From NCBI GenBank assembly GCA_963750995.1, contig CAVVST010000005.1, positions 620,001 through 684,000 on the forward strand: DNA of 64,000 nucleotides, in the 5' to 3' direction. Made by a program: the position numbers and the translations under genes. A model generated the notes under the pieces. That model was given only the letters and a program-made list of their open reading frames with translations, was not told the origin of the DNA and did not search any database. The stretch is from CAVVST01 sp963750995. Its GTDB lineage: Bacteria; Acidobacteriota; Vicinamibacteria; Vicinamibacterales; UBA2999. Of the stretch, positions 1-7,445 are shown in pieces (position 1 is the first letter of the stretch; each line of letters starts with the position of its first letter).

Positions 1-1
1 G

Positions 2-715
2 GTGACGGTGCGGGCCACCGGCAGCGGCAACGCAGTCTGCCTCACGGTTTCAGACACGGGCCACGGCATCCCGGCCCAGTTCCTCCCGCAGGTGTTCGAG
101 CGGTTCAAGCAGGCCGACGCCTCGTCCGCGCGGCGCCACGGTGGCCTCGGCCTGGGGCTGGCGCTGGTGCGCGAACTGGTTGAAATGCATGGCGGCACGG
201 TAAAGGCCGAGAGCCCGGGCGTCGGCCAGGGCAGCACGTTCACGGTCATGCTGCCGATCACGCGCGCCGGCGCGTCTGCCACGACGCCACTGGCAACGGC
301 CGCTGCCTCGATGCCGTCGCTCGGCGGGATCCGCGTGCTCGTGGTCGAGGACGAAGCAGACGCCCGAGAGATCCTGGTGCAATCGCTCACCGACGTAGGT
401 GCCGCCGTCACCGCGGTCACCTGCGCGCGCGAAGCACTCGCCGCGCTCCGCGACGACGGCACCACGCACACCGACGTGGTGATCACCGACATCGGCATGC
501 CCGACCACGACGGTTATAGCCTGCTGCAGGAACTGAGGAAGCTGCCGGAGGGACAGGGAGGCCGGGTCCCCGCAATTGCCGTGACCGCCTACGCCACGGT
601 GGAGGACCGCCGGCGCGCGCTCGCGGCGGGATTCGTGGCCCACATCGCCAAACCGTTCGCGCCGAAGGCGCTCATCGCCACCATCGTCCGGGCGGTCGCC
701 GCGCGGTCAGCTTAG
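2..715 (+). CDS. Hybrid sensor histidine kinase, C-terminal part (ATPase + receiver)
   Basis: This is the tail of a signalling kinase cut by the window edge. The first ~90 residues carry the end of a HATPase domain: the G1-type DTGHGIP, the F-box FERFKQAD and the G2-type GLGLGLALV, followed by GSTFTVMLP. Residues ~110-230 form a response-regulator receiver domain with the acidic pair in VVEDEADAR, the phosphoacceptor Asp in VITDIGMPD and the conserved Lys in IAKPF. No DNA-binding output domain follows, so the receiver probably passes phosphate on or self-regulates. Dimerisation and sensor domains must lie upstream. The GTG at position 2 is internal, not a real start. Confidence 0.88.
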   Translation: MTVRATGSGNAVCLTVSDTGHGIPAQFLPQVFERFKQADASSARRHGGLGLGLALVRELVEMHGGTVKAESPGVGQGSTFTVMLPITRAGASATTPLATAAASMPSLGGIRVLVVEDEADAREILVQSLTDVGAAVTAVTCAREALAALRDDGTTHTDVVITDIGMPDHDGYSLLQELRKLPEGQGGRVPAIAVTAYATVEDRRRALAAGFVAHIAKPFAPKALIATIVRAVAARSA

Positions 716-895
716 ATAAGCAGGTCGACGTAGAGTCGGACCTTCAGGTCCGCCTTTGGACCGCCAATCCGCCAGCGTCGTCGATGTGATGCCGAATTCC
801 CGCTCCAGCCCTGGAATGTCGGCGTCATAGCCGACCCGATCGAACCACCACTCCAGCATCGCCGCCACCAGCGCCTCCCTGCTGTCCGGTCGCAC
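707..895 (-). CDS. Small ORF with a possible helix-turn-helix
   Basis: A 62-residue reading frame from a GTG start. Residues ~30-48 (LEREFGITSTTLADWRSKG) read like a helix-turn-helix of the kind found at transposase or regulator N-termini. The last ~12 residues are encoded by a GGTCC-type palindrome at 736-754, and a second, inverted copy lies just upstream at 937-960. The 3' end overlaps the kinase gene by 9 bases. It may be a decayed gene fragment or a chance frame. I do not recognise the family. Confidence 0.25.
   Translation of the reverse strand: MRPDSREALVAAMLEWWFDRVGYDADIPGLEREFGITSTTLADWRSKGGPEGPTLRRPAYLS
736..754. repeat. GGTCC-type palindrome, copy 1
   Basis: The sequence reads TCGGACCTTCAGGTCCGCC, a short self-complementary hairpin preceded by GTAGAG. 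It lies just after the sensor kinase stop and is inverted relative to the copy at 937-960. It belongs to a family seen at many gene ends in this window. Confidence 0.7.
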
Positions 896-936
896 CGCTG
901 ATGAGAACGCGTTTCGTTGTCGCCGTCGTCTTCAAG

Positions 937-960
937 CGGACCTGAAGGTCCGCCTCTACG
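937..960. repeat. GGTCC-type palindrome, copy 2
   Basis: GCGGACCTGAAGGTCCGCC followed by TCTACG. On the other strand it reads as the same GTAGAGNCGGACC element as copy 1, so the two copies face each other across ~200 bases that hold the small HTH-like ORF. It lies just beyond the stop of the solute-binding protein gene and could act as its terminator hairpin. Confidence 0.7.
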
Positions 961-977
961 ATGGTCCGGTCCGGGTT

Positions 978-2000
978 TTAGAAACTGACGAGCGACAGAA
1001 GCTCGCGGCTGTACTCGCTGCGGGCTTCGCCGTAGATTGGCGTCACGGCGGAGACAAAGGCCTTGTGCTGCTCGGGTGTCAACTCGAGAATCTCGCCGCC
1101 GGCCTTGCGGATCGCGGCCTGCGCGTCCTCTTCTTCCTGCACGTGCAGGTCGCGCTGGAACGCGACGGCGTCCTTGACCGCGGCGCGCAGCTCGTCCTGG
1201 ATCGCCTTCGGCCAGCTGTCGAACGACTGCCGGTGCAGGAAGATTGGACGCGACAGGTAGAAATGGTTGGTCGCGGTGTGGAACTTGTGGAAGTTGTGGA
1301 CGCCGTAGGTGACGGTGTTGAAGAACGGGTTCTCCTGCGCATCGAGGGTACCGGCCTTGACCGCTTCGATGGCCTCGCTCAGATCCATGATCTTCGGCAC
1401 CGCGCCCAGCAGTTCGAACGTCCGCGCCTGGACCTTGCTCGGCAGCACGCGAATCGTCAGCCCCTTCATGTCCGCGGGCAGTCTGACCGGCCTGACCTTG
1501 TTGGACACATGGCGGAAGCCGTTCTCGAACCAGCCGAGGATGCGATACCCCATCCCCGCTTCGATGCGCTCGGTCAACACGTGCCCCAGCTTCCCGTCCA
1601 TCGCCGCGCGCGCCGTGGCGGTATCGGAAAACAGGAACGGCAGATCGGCAATGCCAAGGTCCGGCACGCGCTCGGTGAGGTAGCTGCTCGACTGGTAGCC
1701 GAGCGTCAGGACGCCACTCTCGACCAGCCACAGGATGTCCTCGCCGCGGTAACCGAGGTCGAGAATGTTGTAGACGTACTTCACATCGACATCGCGGCCG
1801 AACTTTGCCACCAGGCGATCGCCGATCTTCTTCATCGCCAGGCTGAAGCCGGTCGACGCTGGCCCGTAGCCGCCGAAAAACATGCGAATCGGTTCCCGCC
1901 TGGCGATAGCGGGCGCGCCCTGTTGCGCCGCGGCTTCGGCCGGCAGGAGCGCTGCCACGCCGGCGAGAGAGGACGCCTTCATGAAATCTCGTCTGTGCAT
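978..2000 (-). CDS. TRAP transporter solute-binding protein (DctP family)
   Basis: The ~340-residue product begins MHRRDFMKASSLAGVAALLP, a twin-arginine-like signal peptide ending near AEAAAQ, so it is probably exported. The mature part follows the DctP pattern: an N-terminal lobe with YNILDLGYRGEDILW, then DLPFLFSDTATARAAMDG, GLTIRVLPSKVQ and EAIEAVKAGTLDAQENP, where the Arg in the IRV segment usually binds the substrate carboxylate. Family members capture organic acids for TRAP permeases. No DctQ/M membrane subunits are adjacent, so the partner is elsewhere or it is an orphan receptor. The ATG at 2000 was chosen because it overlaps the preceding gene's stop (TGATG) and opens the signal peptide. 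Confidence 0.85.
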   Translation of the reverse strand: MHRRDFMKASSLAGVAALLPAEAAAQQGAPAIARREPIRMFFGGYGPASTGFSLAMKKIGDRLVAKFGRDVDVKYVYNILDLGYRGEDILWLVESGVLTLGYQSSSYLTERVPDLGIADLPFLFSDTATARAAMDGKLGHVLTERIEAGMGYRILGWFENGFRHVSNKVRPVRLPADMKGLTIRVLPSKVQARTFELLGAVPKIMDLSEAIEAVKAGTLDAQENPFFNTVTYGVHNFHKFHTATNHFYLSRPIFLHRQSFDSWPKAIQDELRAAVKDAVAFQRDLHVQEEEDAQAAIRKAGGEILELTPEQHKAFVSAVTPIYGEARSEYSRELLSLVSF

Positions 2001-2971
2001 CAGTCCACTCCCTGCGGCTCCTGCTGGAGCGTGGCGAGCACCGGCTTCCGCTGGCGCACCCGCGCCGTCCGAGGCTTTTTGACAACGCGGTTCCACCACA
2101 TGATGAAGCCGGTCACGAACATGGCCGCCGGGAGCAGGCCGATGACGACCCAGACCACCTTGAGCGTGTGGCTCCGCCACCGGCCGAAGTGCAGGCGCAC
2201 CATCCACTCAATCATCACGTCCACGACCCGCACGTTCTGCAACTGGTCCGGCTGCGGCCCAAAGAAGAAGTTGACAACATCCATGGAGGCCGACGGCATC
2301 GACAGGTAGATGCCGGAGAGCGCCCAGATGAAGATGATCACGAAGAACCAGAAGCCCAGTGCGCTGTGGAGATCGAAGTTCACGCGCTTCCACGACGCCT
2401 TGCGCTTGACCGATATCGCGCGCCGCCACGACGCGATCCCGGGCCACCAGACGATCGCGCCGGTGATGCACAGCAGCGTGGCGAGAATGCTGCCGACGCC
2501 GTTCCAGAACCGTCCGCTCTGGTCGCGGGTGAGCAGCAGGTCGTCATGCAGGCTGACGAGCCACAGCAGCCACTCAGATGACGCGGGAAACGGGTCGCCG
2601 AGATCCTCTCCGGTGTAGGCGCTGAACTCGCGCTCGATGGTCTCGCCCGCGGGAGTGGTGAAGTCGATCTGGATGACGGGAGTGCGGCGCTGAATCTGGC
2701 CGACCGACGCGATCGCGTAATCCGGATACGCCCGCCGACCCGCCTCGGTCAGCGCCTCTACCGTCATGACCTCCCGCGCCGGGTCGCGGACCGGCCGGTC
2801 GGGAGCAAAGGCACGGTCCATCTCGCGCCGGAACACCAGCGCGCTACCCGTCAGGCTCAACATCACCACGTACAGCCCAATCGCGAGGCCTATCCAAAGA
2901 TGTATCTGGAATGCGATTTTTCGGATCAGCACCGTGCGCGGCTGGCGCAGGCAGCGGGTCAGAAACGTCAT
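2000..2971 (-). CDS. PepSY-associated membrane protein
   Basis: The 323-residue protein has the PepSY_TM layout: a first membrane helix after IHLWIGLAIGLYVVMLSLTG, a periplasmic PepSY-like region (~60-140), then helices around LLCITGAIVWWPG, FWFFVIIFIWALSGIYLS and VVWVVIGLLPAAMFVTGFI. Histidines in IHLW, SLHDDLL, DLHSALG and RLHFGRW match the conserved pattern of these proteins, which are often linked to haem or iron-siderophore reduction. Its stop overlaps the start of the TRAP receptor gene, so the two are probably co-translated, an uncommon pairing. The substrate cannot be told from sequence. Confidence 0.8.
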   Translation of the reverse strand: MTFLTRCLRQPRTVLIRKIAFQIHLWIGLAIGLYVVMLSLTGSALVFRREMDRAFAPDRPVRDPAREVMTVEALTEAGRRAYPDYAIASVGQIQRRTPVIQIDFTTPAGETIEREFSAYTGEDLGDPFPASSEWLLWLVSLHDDLLLTRDQSGRFWNGVGSILATLLCITGAIVWWPGIASWRRAISVKRKASWKRVNFDLHSALGFWFFVIIFIWALSGIYLSMPSASMDVVNFFFGPQPDQLQNVRVVDVMIEWMVRLHFGRWRSHTLKVVWVVIGLLPAAMFVTGFIMWWNRVVKKPRTARVRQRKPVLATLQQEPQGVD

Positions 2972-3006
2972 CGTGGGTTGGATCCTAACATTCGAGCCCG
3001 GCGCCC

Positions 3007-3025
3007 GGAGGCCCTGAAGGCCTCC
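3007..3025. repeat. Palindrome GGAGGCC...GGCCTCC
   Basis: A hairpin reading GGAGGCCCTGAAGGCCTCC between the divergent PepSY gene and the transglycosylase gene. It keeps the CTGAAGG centre of the GGTCC-type family but has different arms, so it looks like a sequence variant of that family. Confidence 0.5.
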
Positions 3026-3136
3026 CGCGACCGCTGACAGTTACCGGCTACCGGCGAGCGCGGCTCGACCCGATATTCCTCACAGCCCCAGCGCCTGGCT
3101 GTACGGTAAATTCCTCCAGCTCAGCAGTTTCCAACG

Positions 3137-3856
3137 ATGGTCATTCGCGCGCTCTGCATCGCTGTTGTTGCCGCACTTGCCTGGCCCAGCCAGGCCGACG
3201 CGCAGATCTACGCGTGGCGCGACGCCAACGGCAACCTGGTCTTGTCGGATCGGCGGCTCGAAACCGGGGCGACGACCTACGCCGTGCCAGATGCCCCATC
3301 TTTCCGCTCGACGCGCCCGGCGGCTTCGACTGACACGCTGGAGCAGTACGAGCCGCTCGTCCGGGAACACGCCGCGCGCCAGAGCCTGCGTCCAGACCTC
3401 GTGCGCGCCGTGATCCAGGTAGAGTCGGGGTTCAACCCGTGGGCGCGGTCGCCCAAGGGTGCGATGGGGCTGATGCAACTGATGCCTGGCACAGCGCGCG
3501 AGCTGGGCGTCCGCAATCCGTACGACCCGGCCGAGAACATCCGTGGCGGCACGGCATATCTCCGCCAGCTGCTGAATAAGTACGACGGCAACGAGGAATT
3601 GGCGCTGGCCGCCTACAACGCCGGTTCAGGCGCTGTCGACCGGTACGGACGCCGTGTACCACCCTACCGGGAGACGAAGGATTACGTCCGCAAGGTCGGT
3701 TCCGCCGCCGACGGCACCCTGCTGACACCGGCCGCCCGCCTCGCGCCCAAGCAGGTGATCTACAAGATCGTCGACGTCATCAACGGTGAGCCGGTCGTAC
3801 GCTATACGACCGAGCGGCCTACCTCGGGCGTCTTCGAAGTCGTCGGTAAACGCTAG
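3137..3856 (+). CDS. Lytic murein transglycosylase with DUF4124 N-terminus
   Basis: A 239-residue exported protein. Residues 1-22 are a signal peptide ending QADAQ. Residues ~23-50 ([18 protein letters not shown]) match the DUF4124 segment often found before such enzymes. Residues ~75-205 form an SLT domain: the catalytic Glu is E96 in [13 protein letters not shown], followed by [26 protein letters not shown] and [17 protein letters not shown]. It should cleave peptidoglycan glycan strands, leaving 1,6-anhydro ends, in the periplasm. It stands alone, divergent from the PepSY gene and upstream of rpsT. Confidence 0.92.
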   Translation: MVIRALCIAVVAALAWPSQADAQIYAWRDANGNLVLSDRRLETGATTYAVPDAPSFRSTRPAASTDTLEQYEPLVREHAARQSLRPDLVRAVIQVESGFNPWARSPKGAMGLMQLMPGTARELGVRNPYDPAENIRGGTAYLRQLLNKYDGNEELALAAYNAGSGAVDRYGRRVPPYRETKDYVRKVGSAADGTLLTPAARLAPKQVIYKIVDVINGEPVVRYTTERPTSGVFEVVGKR

Positions 3857-3903
3857 CCTCCGAGCCGGCTGAATGCCGGGTCCCACGACATACAGTACAA
3901 TCA

Positions 3904-3946
3904 CGGATTGACAGATCGACGGATTGACGAGTCTACAGACTCAATC
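3904..3946. repeat. Intergenic hairpin of GATTGAC words
   Basis: The words CGGATTGACAGATCGACGGATTGACGAGTCT are repeated degenerately, and the end folds back: GATTGACGAGTCT against AGACTCAATC. It lies between the transglycosylase gene and rpsT, and belongs to the word-hairpin family described for other gaps in this window. Confidence 0.5.
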
Positions 3947-3965
3947 GCCCTGACGAGAGGATCCC

Positions 3966-4235
3966 TTGGCTAAGCGTACGAAATCGGCCCTGAAGGCCAA
4001 CCGCCAGAACATCAAACGCCGCGAGCACAACCGCCAGATGCGGTCCAGGCTGCGGACGGCGCTCAAGTCGATCCGCGCGTCGCTCGACGCCAAGGATCTC
4101 AACGGCGCCAAGGCCGCCCTGCGCGCCACGGTGTCGATCGTGGACAAGATGGCCACCAAGGGCATCATCCACCGCAACACGGCGGGCCGCTACAAGTCGC
4201 GCCTCGGCGCGCGGGTCTCGAAAGCGTCGGCGTAG
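3966..4235 (+). CDS. rpsT: 30S ribosomal protein S20
   Basis: The 89-residue, Lys/Arg-rich product starts AKRTKSALKANRQNIKRREHN and includes KNTAG-like HRNTAGRYKSRLGARV near the C-terminus, both hallmarks of S20, which binds 16S rRNA early in 30S assembly. The start is TTG at 3966, preceded by GAGAGG. Weak TTG/UUG starts are well known for rpsT, where they allow translational self-regulation. Convergent with holA. Confidence 0.97.
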   Translation: MAKRTKSALKANRQNIKRREHNRQMRSRLRTALKSIRASLDAKDLNGAKAALRATVSIVDKMATKGIIHRNTAGRYKSRLGARVSKASA

Positions 4236-4248
4236 GATCCGCGTCGCG

Positions 4249-4278
4249 CGGCGGGTCCGCGCCGCGAACCCGCCCTAC
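4249..4278. repeat. GGGTCC-type palindrome at the holA 3' end
   Basis: GGCGGGTCCGCGCCGCGAACCCGCC plus CTAC at the edge. Read on the minus strand it begins TAGGGCGGGT, and that TAG is the stop codon of holA. It lies between convergent rpsT and holA, where a shared terminator would be useful. Confidence 0.7.
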
Positions 4279-5255
4279 AACCGTCTCTTTCTTTCCTCGC
4301 ACAATTCGACCACCAGGCGCTCGAGCAGGACCCGTGGCTCGCCCCCGGACGACTTGAGCGCCAGGTCGGCGCGGAACAGCGCGTCGATCCCGTTGCGCAG
4401 CCGATGGCCGGGCAGCCGCTCCGCCGCCAACCGCAACTGGCCCAGCACGAAGACCGGCTGCGCCCCGGCATCGAGGGCGAGGTGCAGCTCGTGAAGGGCG
4501 TCCGCCACGTCGTTGCGGCCGATCGCGTTGGCGATGCCGAAGTCGGCCTGCGCCTCCGGTCCCGCAGGCACGGCTTGCCTGACATCTTCGGCGGTAATCC
4601 TGTCCTGCCCCAGCGCGTAGAGTGCCAGCCGCTCGATACCGGCCCGCAGCCGGACGAGGTCGAGTCCTGCGCGCTGCAGGAGCGCGTTGACGGCGGCCGG
4701 GTCGAGCGCCACGCCCGATTTGGCGGCGCGCGCCTTCACCCAGCGTTCGGCATCGGATTCGTCGCCAATCGTTCCGCAGTCAACGACCTGCGCCTCGTCG
4801 ATCAACAGCTTGACCGCCCGCCGGCGGCGGTCCACGGCACCGCAGACAAACACGGTGGTAGCGTGCGGGGGTGGCGCCTTCAGGAAGGCTTCGAGCCGCT
4901 CCTGTTCCTCGTCCGCGGCTTTTGATTCACGCTTGGGAATGAGGAGCTTCTCGGCTTCGAGAATCAGCACGACCCGGCGCGGCGCCATCATCGGCAGCGT
5001 CGCCGTGGCATCGACGATATCGTCGACCTTGATCTCTCCGCCGTAGAGGCGATCGACGTTGAAGACACGCAGGTCCTCCTCGACCATCTCGGCGAAATCG
5101 GCGGCGACGTCCGCCTTCTCGAGCTCGTCGTCGCCGACCAGCATGTAGAGAGGCGCCGTTTCGCCGGCGGCCATCTGCTTCCGGAGGGTCGCTGGGGACA
5201 GGACAGGCAGATCGTGCCCCCCGTTAACGCGCCGCCGGCGCCGCGGGCGCGGCAC
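4275..5255 (-). CDS. holA: DNA polymerase III, delta subunit
   Basis: The ~326-residue product matches HolA: LRKQMAAGETAPLYMLVGDDELEKADVAADF at the N-terminus, a central MAPRRVVLILEAEKLL segment, and the C-terminal helical part with ADFGIANAIGRNDVADALHELHLALDAGAQPVFVLGQLRLAAERLPG. It opens the beta-clamp within the clamp loader. Start is uncertain: the first candidate is GTG at 5255, which overlaps the upstream gene by 32 bases; the ATG giving MAAGETAPLYML is a shorter alternative. The TAG stop is formed by the edge of the palindrome at 4249-4278. Conserved rpsT-holA adjacency supports the call. Confidence 0.9.
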   Translation of the reverse strand: MPRPRRRRRVNGGHDLPVLSPATLRKQMAAGETAPLYMLVGDDELEKADVAADFAEMVEEDLRVFNVDRLYGGEIKVDDIVDATATLPMMAPRRVVLILEAEKLLIPKRESKAADEEQERLEAFLKAPPPHATTVFVCGAVDRRRRAVKLLIDEAQVVDCGTIGDESDAERWVKARAAKSGVALDPAAVNALLQRAGLDLVRLRAGIERLALYALGQDRITAEDVRQAVPAGPEAQADFGIANAIGRNDVADALHELHLALDAGAQPVFVLGQLRLAAERLPGHRLRNGIDALFRADLALKSSGGEPRVLLERLVVELCEERKRRL

Positions 5256-5919
5256 CGCCCTGGCCGGTGCGCGTCGGCCTGGGATACCTGTTCGAGTAGA
5301 CCGTCTCGTAACGGACGGTCCTTCCCTCCCGATCGAGAAACTGCATCGACTGCTGGAAGTGGCCGGGCTGGAGCGCTCTGGCGGGGACCGTTCCCTCGAT
5401 GACGTAGAGCCGATCGTTATGCATATGGGTCGCGACGAAGGTCCTGGATCCGTCGGCGTTGGTGATCTGTGCCTGGAGGCCCTCGATGAGGTCCTGGTAG
5501 AACCAGCCGAAGAACGTCACATGGGACCCCTCGCGCGTGAGGAACCTGGCGATCGCGAACGCCATCGCCCCCTGCAAGTCGACGATCCACGAGCCGACTC
5601 CCATTGTCGCCGATCCCGAGCACGCTGTCTGCGCGCCAGGCGGGCAGTTCTTTGCGCGCTCCGCGTTGATTCTCTCCGCCTCGGTGTAATCCACGACGGT
5701 GATGGCAGAGCGGTTGGGTCCGTTCTCCACGCTATAGACGCGACCCGGAAACGTCGCCCCCTGCTCCGACAGCCACGCGATCGTCTGAATGCGCGGCTCG
5801 CCCGGAAAGTTGATGGAGAAGAAGTCCTCCCTGCTGACGTACTCGATCCACTCCTGGGCGGCGGCGGGCCGGGGCATGAGCACGGTGGCGGCTGTCAGAA
5901 TCACGAGAAGTAGGCGCAT
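5224..5919 (-). CDS. Secreted protein of unknown function, paralogue of the 11.6 kb protein
   Basis: A 231-residue product with a clear signal peptide (MRLLLVILTAATVLMPRPAAAQ). The mature part starts EWIEYVSREDFFSINFPGEP, then GATFPGRVYSVEN, ADGSRTFVATHMHNDRLYVIEGTVPA, and ends with PRPTRTGQGGAAPAAPAAR. The protein at 11620-12330 has the same layout and many identical positions (EWIEYVN.TDFFSVNFP.EP, DGSRTYDALHMHDDRLYWM, KPTRAGQG). I do not recognise a family or catalytic site. The shared Ala/Pro tail and the HMHxDRLY block are the most constant parts. Export to the periplasm or outer membrane is inferred from the signal peptide. Confidence 0.7.
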   Translation of the reverse strand: MRLLLVILTAATVLMPRPAAAQEWIEYVSREDFFSINFPGEPRIQTIAWLSEQGATFPGRVYSVENGPNRSAITVVDYTEAERINAERAKNCPPGAQTACSGSATMGVGSWIVDLQGAMAFAIARFLTREGSHVTFFGWFYQDLIEGLQAQITNADGSRTFVATHMHNDRLYVIEGTVPARALQPGHFQQSMQFLDREGRTVRYETVYSNRYPRPTRTGQGGAAPAAPAAR

Positions 5920-5934
5920 GTCTTCCTCGCAAAG

Positions 5935-5991
5935 TGGTCCGGCTGAAGCCGGACACTACATCTGAGTAGTGTCCGCCTTCAGGCGGACCTA
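5935..5991. repeat. Double GGTCC-type palindrome
   Basis: Two hairpin units, GGTCCGGCTGAAGCCGGAC and GTCCGCCTTCAGGCGGACC, face each other around CACTACATCTGAGTAGTG, so the whole block is itself a large inverted repeat. It lies upstream of the secreted-protein gene. Its edge (CTA at 5989-5991) is the TAG stop of the pentapeptide-repeat gene. Confidence 0.75.
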
Positions 5992-6462
5992 ACGGATCCG
6001 CGCGGCGGAGAGATCGGCGTCGGCGAGGCGGTCGAGTTCGAAGTTCGCCCACCGCAGGTCGGCCTCGCTGAAATCAGCGCCGGTGAAGACGGCGCCACGC
6101 AGGTCGGCGTCGCAGAAACTCACTCTCCTCAGGTTGGCCCCATGGAACGACGTGTCCCGGAGATTCGCGCCCTGGAAGGTGCCGCTGAACAGCGAGACGC
6201 CGCGAAGGCTCGCGCCCACGAGCGTGGCGGAACGAAGGTTCGCCAGGTCCATCCTTGCTTCGTCGAGGTTTGCGTTCGCCAGGTTGCACCCCTGCATCTG
6301 GCAGCGGCGGAGGTCGGCGCCGGCAAGGTTCACCCGCTGCAGGTCGGCATAGGACAGATCCTCTTCGAACAGCGTGACCGGATCGTCGGGGTGGCGGGAG
6401 CGGTGCTGGTTGAAGGCGTCAACCGATCGCCGCAACAGCACCGCCCACTCCGCCGGCATCAT
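5989..6462 (-). CDS. Pentapeptide-repeat protein
   Basis: From residue ~35 the 157-residue protein consists almost wholly of A(D/N)LXX repeats: ADLRRCQMQGCNLANANLDEARMDLANLRSATLVGASLRGV and onwards, roughly 22 pentapeptides. This should fold into a right-handed quadrilateral beta-helix. Such proteins include DNA-mimic gyrase protectors, but most have no known role. The short N-terminal part (MMPAEWAVLLRRSVDAFNQHR) is helical and Asp-containing. The start overlaps the stop of the FAD-subunit gene (ATGA), so it may be read with the molybdenum hydroxylase operon. The TAG stop comes from the adjacent palindrome. Confidence 0.88.
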   Translation of the reverse strand: MMPAEWAVLLRRSVDAFNQHRSRHPDDPVTLFEEDLSYADLQRVNLAGADLRRCQMQGCNLANANLDEARMDLANLRSATLVGASLRGVSLFSGTFQGANLRDTSFHGANLRRVSFCDADLRGAVFTGADFSEADLRWANFELDRLADADLSAARIR

Positions 6463-7430
6463 GCCAGCGAGAGCAGCGCGCGTTTCACCACCGCCTGCGT
6501 CAACGGAACCTTGTAGCCGTTCTTCGCCAGCGGACGTGCGCCGTCTACCGCGGCTGCGCCGGCGGCCGCCGCAGACGCGTCATCGAGCGGTCGGCCGGTG
6601 ATGGCGGCTTCCGCCTTCAGCGCTCGGTACGGAATGGGCGCCACGCCTCCGAGAACGATGCGCGCATCCTGGACGATGCCGTTTCGCACCGTGACCATGG
6701 CGGCGACGCTGCACAGCGCGAAGTCCCAGACTTCCCTGACCATTTCCTTCACGTACACGGCCGCGGAACCGGCGGGCGCGTTCGGGACCTCGATCGCGGT
6801 GACGATCTCATCAGGCAGCAGGATATTTTCACGGCGGGGATCCTGCCGCGGCGTCACGAAGAACTGATCAATCGGTACCGTTCGTTCGCGCCCGCGCGTG
6901 GCGATACGCACGGTCGCTCCCAGTGCGACGAGCGCCGGGGCTGTGTCCGAGGGATGGACGATGAACGAGGGCCCGCCTTCCAGGATGGCGTGGTAGTCGT
7001 TCTCGCCCGTGACGGAAAAACACACGGTGCCCCCGTGCTTGAAGCACGGGTAGTTGTTCCGGTAGTACCAGCAGCGCGGCCGCTGGCAGATGTTGCCGCC
7101 AATCGTGCCCATGTTGCGGATTTGGGGCGTTCCGACTTTGCCGGCGGCCATCGCCAGCAGCGGCGCCTGCTGCTGGACGGCCGGGCTCTCGACGACGTCG
7201 GCGAGCAGCGTGGCGGCGCCGATCGACAGACCGCCGCGCGCGGCGCGAATCCCCTGCAGGTCCTTCAGGTGCCTGATGGTGACGAGACGCGCGGGTGAGG
7301 CGAGGTTGTCCTTCAACTCGCCCAGCAGATCGGTGCCGCCGGCGATGAGCGCCACCTTGCCTCGCTCGCGGTCGAGCAGCGTGGCCGCTTCCCTCAGCGT
7401 GGCCGGCCGGCTGTAACTGAAATTGTCCAT
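6459..7430 (-). CDS. Molybdenum hydroxylase FAD subunit with extra Fe-S loop (PaoB/YagS type)
   Basis: The 323-residue protein has the CO-dehydrogenase-flavoprotein fold: AGGTDLLGELKDNL binds the FAD pyrophosphate, with RNMGTIGGNIC as the second FAD motif. A four-cysteine insertion follows at C115, C120, C129 and C137 (CQRPRCWYYRNNYPC ... C). In PaoB of the periplasmic aldehyde oxidase PaoABC, and in 4-hydroxybenzoyl-CoA reductase, such a loop binds an additional [4Fe-4S] cluster. The gene follows the Mo and 2Fe-2S subunit genes, so it should pass electrons within a heterotrimer. The substrate, perhaps an aldehyde or N-heterocycle, cannot be fixed. Confidence 0.88.
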   Translation of the reverse strand: MDNFSYSRPATLREAATLLDRERGKVALIAGGTDLLGELKDNLASPARLVTIRHLKDLQGIRAARGGLSIGAATLLADVVESPAVQQQAPLLAMAAGKVGTPQIRNMGTIGGNICQRPRCWYYRNNYPCFKHGGTVCFSVTGENDYHAILEGGPSFIVHPSDTAPALVALGATVRIATRGRERTVPIDQFFVTPRQDPRRENILLPDEIVTAIEVPNAPAGSAAVYVKEMVREVWDFALCSVAAMVTVRNGIVQDARIVLGGVAPIPYRALKAEAAITGRPLDDASAAAAGAAAVDGARPLAKNGYKVPLTQAVVKRALLSLA

Positions 7431-7445
7431 CGCGTCCTCTGCCAG

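Noticed and set aside
712..2085. A 457-codon minus-strand frame overlapping the TRAP receptor gene
   Set aside because: It is the shifted frame of dctP; the dctP frame has signal peptide and family motifs.
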